Assembly (NCBI GenBank): GCA_947462515.1
Contig: CANHPJ010000048.1
Coordinates: 1 to 8,870, forward strand
Direction: 5' to 3'
DNA: 8,870 nucleotides
Source: Bacteroidota bacterium
GTDB lineage: Bacteria; Bacteroidota; Bacteroidia; JACCXN01
Positions 6,426 through 8,870 of the stretch are shown in pieces; position 1 is the first letter of the stretch; each line of letters opens with the position of its first letter. A program made the position numbers and the translations under genes. The notes under the pieces are model-generated. The model ran no database searches. It was given only the letters and a program-made list of their open reading frames with translations, and was not told where the DNA came from.

Positions 6426-6821
6426 ATGAAGAAACAATACACAGATGGTTCTATTTTTTTGAAAGGTGTATGCCTTTTTATGTCTTTTCTTTTCCTTTTG
6501 TCTAATGCATTCGGCTATTATATATTAAATTCAAATACCCTAAATTCAAAAGTAAATCAACATCAAATATCAGATTCCTCAAAAGAAAAAACCTTTCAGA
6601 TTTCAGAAAATGACATACACAATTTAAAATCTCAGGTTTTTGTTGAATTTATTGAAGCCCTCGAATTCGAAGATGATGAAACCCCATGTGTTCTGATTTT
6701 AGGCTCTGTTTCTCTCTTTAAAACTTTTTCTTTAAAACTTTTTAGCTGCCAAAATTTCCCCAATAACTGCTCCCTCTATATTTATCTGCGTTTTCTGCTG
6801 TTCAAAGCTTTTAGACTGTGA
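6426..6821 (+). CDS. Small N-anchored exported protein B, unknown function
   Basis: This 131-residue protein has two N-terminal lysines and a hydrophobic segment at about residues 10-34 ending in SNAFGYYIL. It continues with a polar Asn/Ser/Lys/Gln linker (35-70), an acidic patch at 74-85 (EFIEALEFEDDE), P87, and a hydrophobic, aromatic C-terminus ending LRFLLFKAFRL. The order and spacing of these parts match small protein A (anchor about 12-34, acidic patch 70-79, P87, aromatic hydrophobic tail), although residue identity is low. It lies 78 nt after dabB and its stop is 52 nt before the SulP ATG. I do not recognise a named family, and nothing suggests an enzyme. It is probably an inner-membrane or periplasmic accessory protein. 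Confidence 0.6.
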   Translation: MKKQYTDGSIFLKGVCLFMSFLFLLSNAFGYYILNSNTLNSKVNQHQISDSSKEKTFQISENDIHNLKSQVFVEFIEALEFEDDETPCVLILGSVSLFKTFSLKLFSCQNFPNNCSLYIYLRFLLFKAFRL

Positions 6822-6873
6822 ATTTCCCAATATTCTATTGGTTTCATTTAATTACACATCAAAATTCAATATT

Positions 6874-8472
6874 ATGAGCGCAGAAAAAATATCAATACCT
6901 AAATCTGGTATTGCCGGTTTAAAAGAAAATTGGAAAACAGATATCTTATCAGGTTTCTTAGTCTCCTTAATAGCTTTACCCCTTAGCTTGGGTATCGCCA
7001 AGGCGAGTGGTTTTCCACCCGTCATGGGTTTATGGACTGCCATAGTGGGAGGAATCGTTGCTAGTTTTTTCGGGAGTGCTCCCTTAACAATTAAAGGCCC
7101 TGCAGCGGGTTTAATAGTTATTTGTGCAGGTGCAGTCGAAGCCTTTGGTGGAGAAGCGATTGGCTGGCATTTAGCGCTTGCTTGTATAGCGCTCGCCGGA
7201 CTTTTTCAAATATTGTTCGGCTATTTAAAGCTTGGGTCTCTCAGTGATTTTTTCCCGGCTTCTGTAGTTCATGGAATGCTGGCAGCAATTGGAATTATTA
7301 TTTTTGCAAAGCAAATACCTCTTGCTCTTGGTATTGCTCCTGCTCTGTTAAAAGGTAAAACTACCTTTGAGCTTATTTTATCTATTCCAAATTATGTTTT
7401 AAATCTCGATAAAAGTATCGCTTTTGTTGGACTCATTAGCTTAGTTATCATGTTTGGCTTACCTCAATTAAAAAGTAAAATTGTTAAGAAAATACCACCG
7501 GCAATTATTGTTCTCCTCTCATCTGTAATTTTAGGAATTTTATTGAATTTAGGAGGGTTGGAGAATGCTTTAGAAACGATGCCATTACTTAAAGTTGATA
7601 ATTTGTTTGGTACCCTAGGCTGGAATATTGACTTTTCTGGAATAGCCTCCGTTCATTTTTTGAAATATTTCATCATGTTCTTGTTGATTGGTAGTATAGA
7701 GTCTCTGCTAACTGCCAAAGCAGTAAATGGATTAGATGTTTTTAGAAGAAAAACCAATTATAATAGTGATTTGATAGCCACGGGTGTTGGGAATGTTTTT
7801 TCAGCATGCTTTGGAGGGCTTCCAATGATTTCTGAAATTGCCAGAAGTTCAGCCAACATAAATAATAAAGCCCGAACATACTGGTCTAATTTTTTTCATG
7901 GTCTTTTTTTACTTGTTTTTGTTTTATTGGCTCTTTCTCTTATCAATATGATACCAAATGCTGCATTAGCTGCAATATTAATTTCTGTAGGTTATAGACT
8001 TGGATCTCCTAAAGAATTTATTTATGTGTGGAATACCGGCAAAGAACAGTTTATAATATTTGTATTTACTATTTTGGTGACCCTTGCTACTGATATATTG
8101 ATGGGTGTATCGGTAGGTATTCTACTTAAGTTTATTATACATGCAATAGAAGGTGTGCCATTAGGGAGTTTTTTTAAAATCAATTTTAAATTAGAAAACA
8201 ATCAGGATGATAATTATTTTATCAAGGTTAGTGATGTATTAGTGTTCAGTAATTATATAAAGTTTAAAAAAATACTAGAGTCAATTCCGACGGGCAAAAA
8301 AATTACAATTGATTTTTATAATTCCAAAATGGTTGATCACACCGTTATGGAAAACCTTCATAACTTGGCAGTTGGATACGAGCGAGCGGGAGGAGTCTTT
8401 GAAATAAAAGGCCTCGAAGATCATAAATCACTTTCAAAGTATAAATACGCAACCCGAATAAAATTTAAATAG
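6874..8472 (+). CDS. SulP-family anion transporter, probable bicarbonate importer
   Basis: The 532-residue product is a SulP/SLC26-type membrane transporter. The SulP core begins at about residue 12, with the family signature ALPLSLGIAKASGFPPVMGLW and then TIKGPAAGL (G75-G79) in the substrate-binding half-helix region. About 12-14 hydrophobic spans run to roughly residue 430. A compact, divergent STAS domain follows (about 440-532), with ITIDFYNSKMVDHTVMENL; D488 sits where the STAS nucleotide-binding or phosphorylation loop normally has DSSG, here DHT. Known SulP members carry sulfate, bicarbonate (BicA-like) or other anions. Position directly behind dabAB makes bicarbonate, probably Na+-coupled, the preferred substrate, but this is inference, and sulfate remains possible. 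I chose ATG 6874; the frame also extends to a TTG at 6838, which would add 12 residues of uncharacteristic sequence without a ribosome-binding site. Confidence 0.9.
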   Translation: MSAEKISIPKSGIAGLKENWKTDILSGFLVSLIALPLSLGIAKASGFPPVMGLWTAIVGGIVASFFGSAPLTIKGPAAGLIVICAGAVEAFGGEAIGWHLALACIALAGLFQILFGYLKLGSLSDFFPASVVHGMLAAIGIIIFAKQIPLALGIAPALLKGKTTFELILSIPNYVLNLDKSIAFVGLISLVIMFGLPQLKSKIVKKIPPAIIVLLSSVILGILLNLGGLENALETMPLLKVDNLFGTLGWNIDFSGIASVHFLKYFIMFLLIGSIESLLTAKAVNGLDVFRRKTNYNSDLIATGVGNVFSACFGGLPMISEIARSSANINNKARTYWSNFFHGLFLLVFVLLALSLINMIPNAALAAILISVGYRLGSPKEFIYVWNTGKEQFIIFVFTILVTLATDILMGVSVGILLKFIIHAIEGVPLGSFFKINFKLENNQDDNYFIKVSDVLVFSNYIKFKKILESIPTGKKITIDFYNSKMVDHTVMENLHNLAVGYERAGGVFEIKGLEDHKSLSKYKYATRIKFK

Positions 8473-8696
8473 CATAGAGCTGATGTTTTATTCTGATTTT
8501 ACGAATGTTTTAATTCGCGTTATGTCCTCCGGGTGATTATAGCTATTTAATTAAGTACTGGAATTATTTAATTTTGGTGTCTAGTTATTTTTGGGAAATT
8601 CTATGTTATCTCTTTTATCGTAAAATAATAATTGTTATTGGTGGCAGATTTGTTTTTAAGTCTCCTTTATCTAAATTTGAAGTATATTTTCTTCGA
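8473..8696. other. Intergenic region downstream of the SulP gene
   Basis: The reading frame of the right-edge gene stays open back to 8514, but it has no ATG upstream, and the promoter at 8649-8679 lies inside this extension, so the extension is probably untranslated. A weak stem, CGAAT/ATTCG around 8503-8517, lacks a T-run, and no convincing terminator for the SulP gene is visible. A lone -7-like TATTTTTG at 8586-8593 has no matching -33 element. Confidence 0.4.
8649..8679 (+). promoter_or_regulatory. Bacteroidota-type sigma promoter
   Basis: TTTG at 8649-8652, a 19-nt spacer, and TAAATTTG at 8672-8679 match exactly the known Bacteroidota housekeeping consensus, TTTG, 19-21 nt, TAnnTTTG. 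Transcription would start near 8684-8688, leaving a leader of about 10 nt before the TTG codon at 8697. It supports the phylum assignment, the choice of start for the right-edge gene, and its independence from the upstream SulP gene. Confidence 0.65.
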
Positions 8697-8870
8697 TTGA
8701 AAAAATCTCTTGTCATAATTTTATTACTTATCTTTTTATTCAACGCTTTTGGGTTTTTGATTGCTTTTAAATTAAAGCAAAATCAAATATACACTCAAGT
8801 AAAAAAGGAAATAAAAAAAGCACTAAAAAATACGGTGCCATCTGACGAACTGTATCGGTTTAAAGTATTA
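8697..8870 (+). CDS. Partial small N-anchored exported protein (N-terminus only)
   Basis: Fifty-eight codons are visible before the window ends. With TTG at 8697 as start, the protein begins M-K-K and runs straight into a hydrophobic anchor of about 20 residues (IILLLIFLFNAFGFLIAF, about 7-24). A basic, probably helical stretch follows (VKKEIKKALKNTV, about 35-47), then PSDELYRFKVL. There is no in-frame ATG. The basic start plus anchor, and the promoter at 8649-8679, fix the start better than any upstream TTG or GTG. The anchor motif FLFNAFGF resembles FLLSNAFGYY in small protein B. Proteins with this N-terminal layout are common, mostly uncharacterised, in Bacteroidota. The function is unknown, and the C-terminal part lies outside the window. 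Confidence 0.6.
   Translation, partial: MKKSLVIILLLIFLFNAFGFLIAFKLKQNQIYTQVKKEIKKALKNTVPSDELYRFKVL

Noticed and set aside
6838..6873. TTG-initiated 12-residue extension of the SulP protein
   Set aside because: The added residues resemble intergenic translation, there is no ribosome-binding site at the TTG, and a good ATG lies at 6874.
6852..7043. Minus-strand 63-codon open frame
   Set aside because: It is antisense to the conserved N-terminal SulP signature.

Overview
The window looks like chromosomal DNA from a member of the Bacteroidota, probably a Cytophagales- or Flavobacteria-like heterotroph. This is inferred from the strongly AT-rich sequence, start codons without Shine-Dalgarno sequences at normal spacing, a perfect Bacteroidota-type promoter (TTTG, 19 nt, TAAATTTG) near the right end, and several small N-anchored exported proteins typical of that phylum. 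No rRNA, tRNA, transposase or CRISPR array is visible.

Layout. A perfect hairpin terminator (35-72) lies just after a 37-residue membrane mini-ORF on the minus strand (77-190). A mostly empty stretch follows, with one doubtful 40-residue plus-strand ORF (419-541). An OmpR-family response regulator occupies 553-1239 on the minus strand and starts with GTG. It diverges across a 247-nt intergenic region from a plus-strand series: small anchored protein A (1487-1867), dabA (1972-4473), dabB (4473-6347, 1-nt overlap with dabA), small anchored protein B (6426-6821) and a SulP-family anion transporter (ATG at 6874, ends 8472). The right edge cuts into a third small anchored protein, with a TTG start at 8697 and its own promoter.

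How it works together. DabA (DUF2309, a zinc-dependent, carbonic-anhydrase-like protein) and DabB (a NuoL/Mrp-type proton-channel subunit) form the DAB inorganic-carbon accumulation system, in which proton flow is thought to drive one-way hydration of CO2 to bicarbonate. The SulP transporter downstream is a plausible bicarbonate importer. The plus-strand block is therefore best read as an inorganic-carbon acquisition island with two different uptake mechanisms. No RuBisCO gene is visible, so the bicarbonate may feed anaplerotic carboxylases. The divergent response regulator is the obvious candidate regulator.

The least-described parts are the small anchored proteins A and B, of matching architecture, each placed just upstream of a transporter unit. 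Other oddities are a receiver domain lacking its Mg2+-binding acidic pair and a DabB whose antiporter fold is interrupted by about 195 residues.
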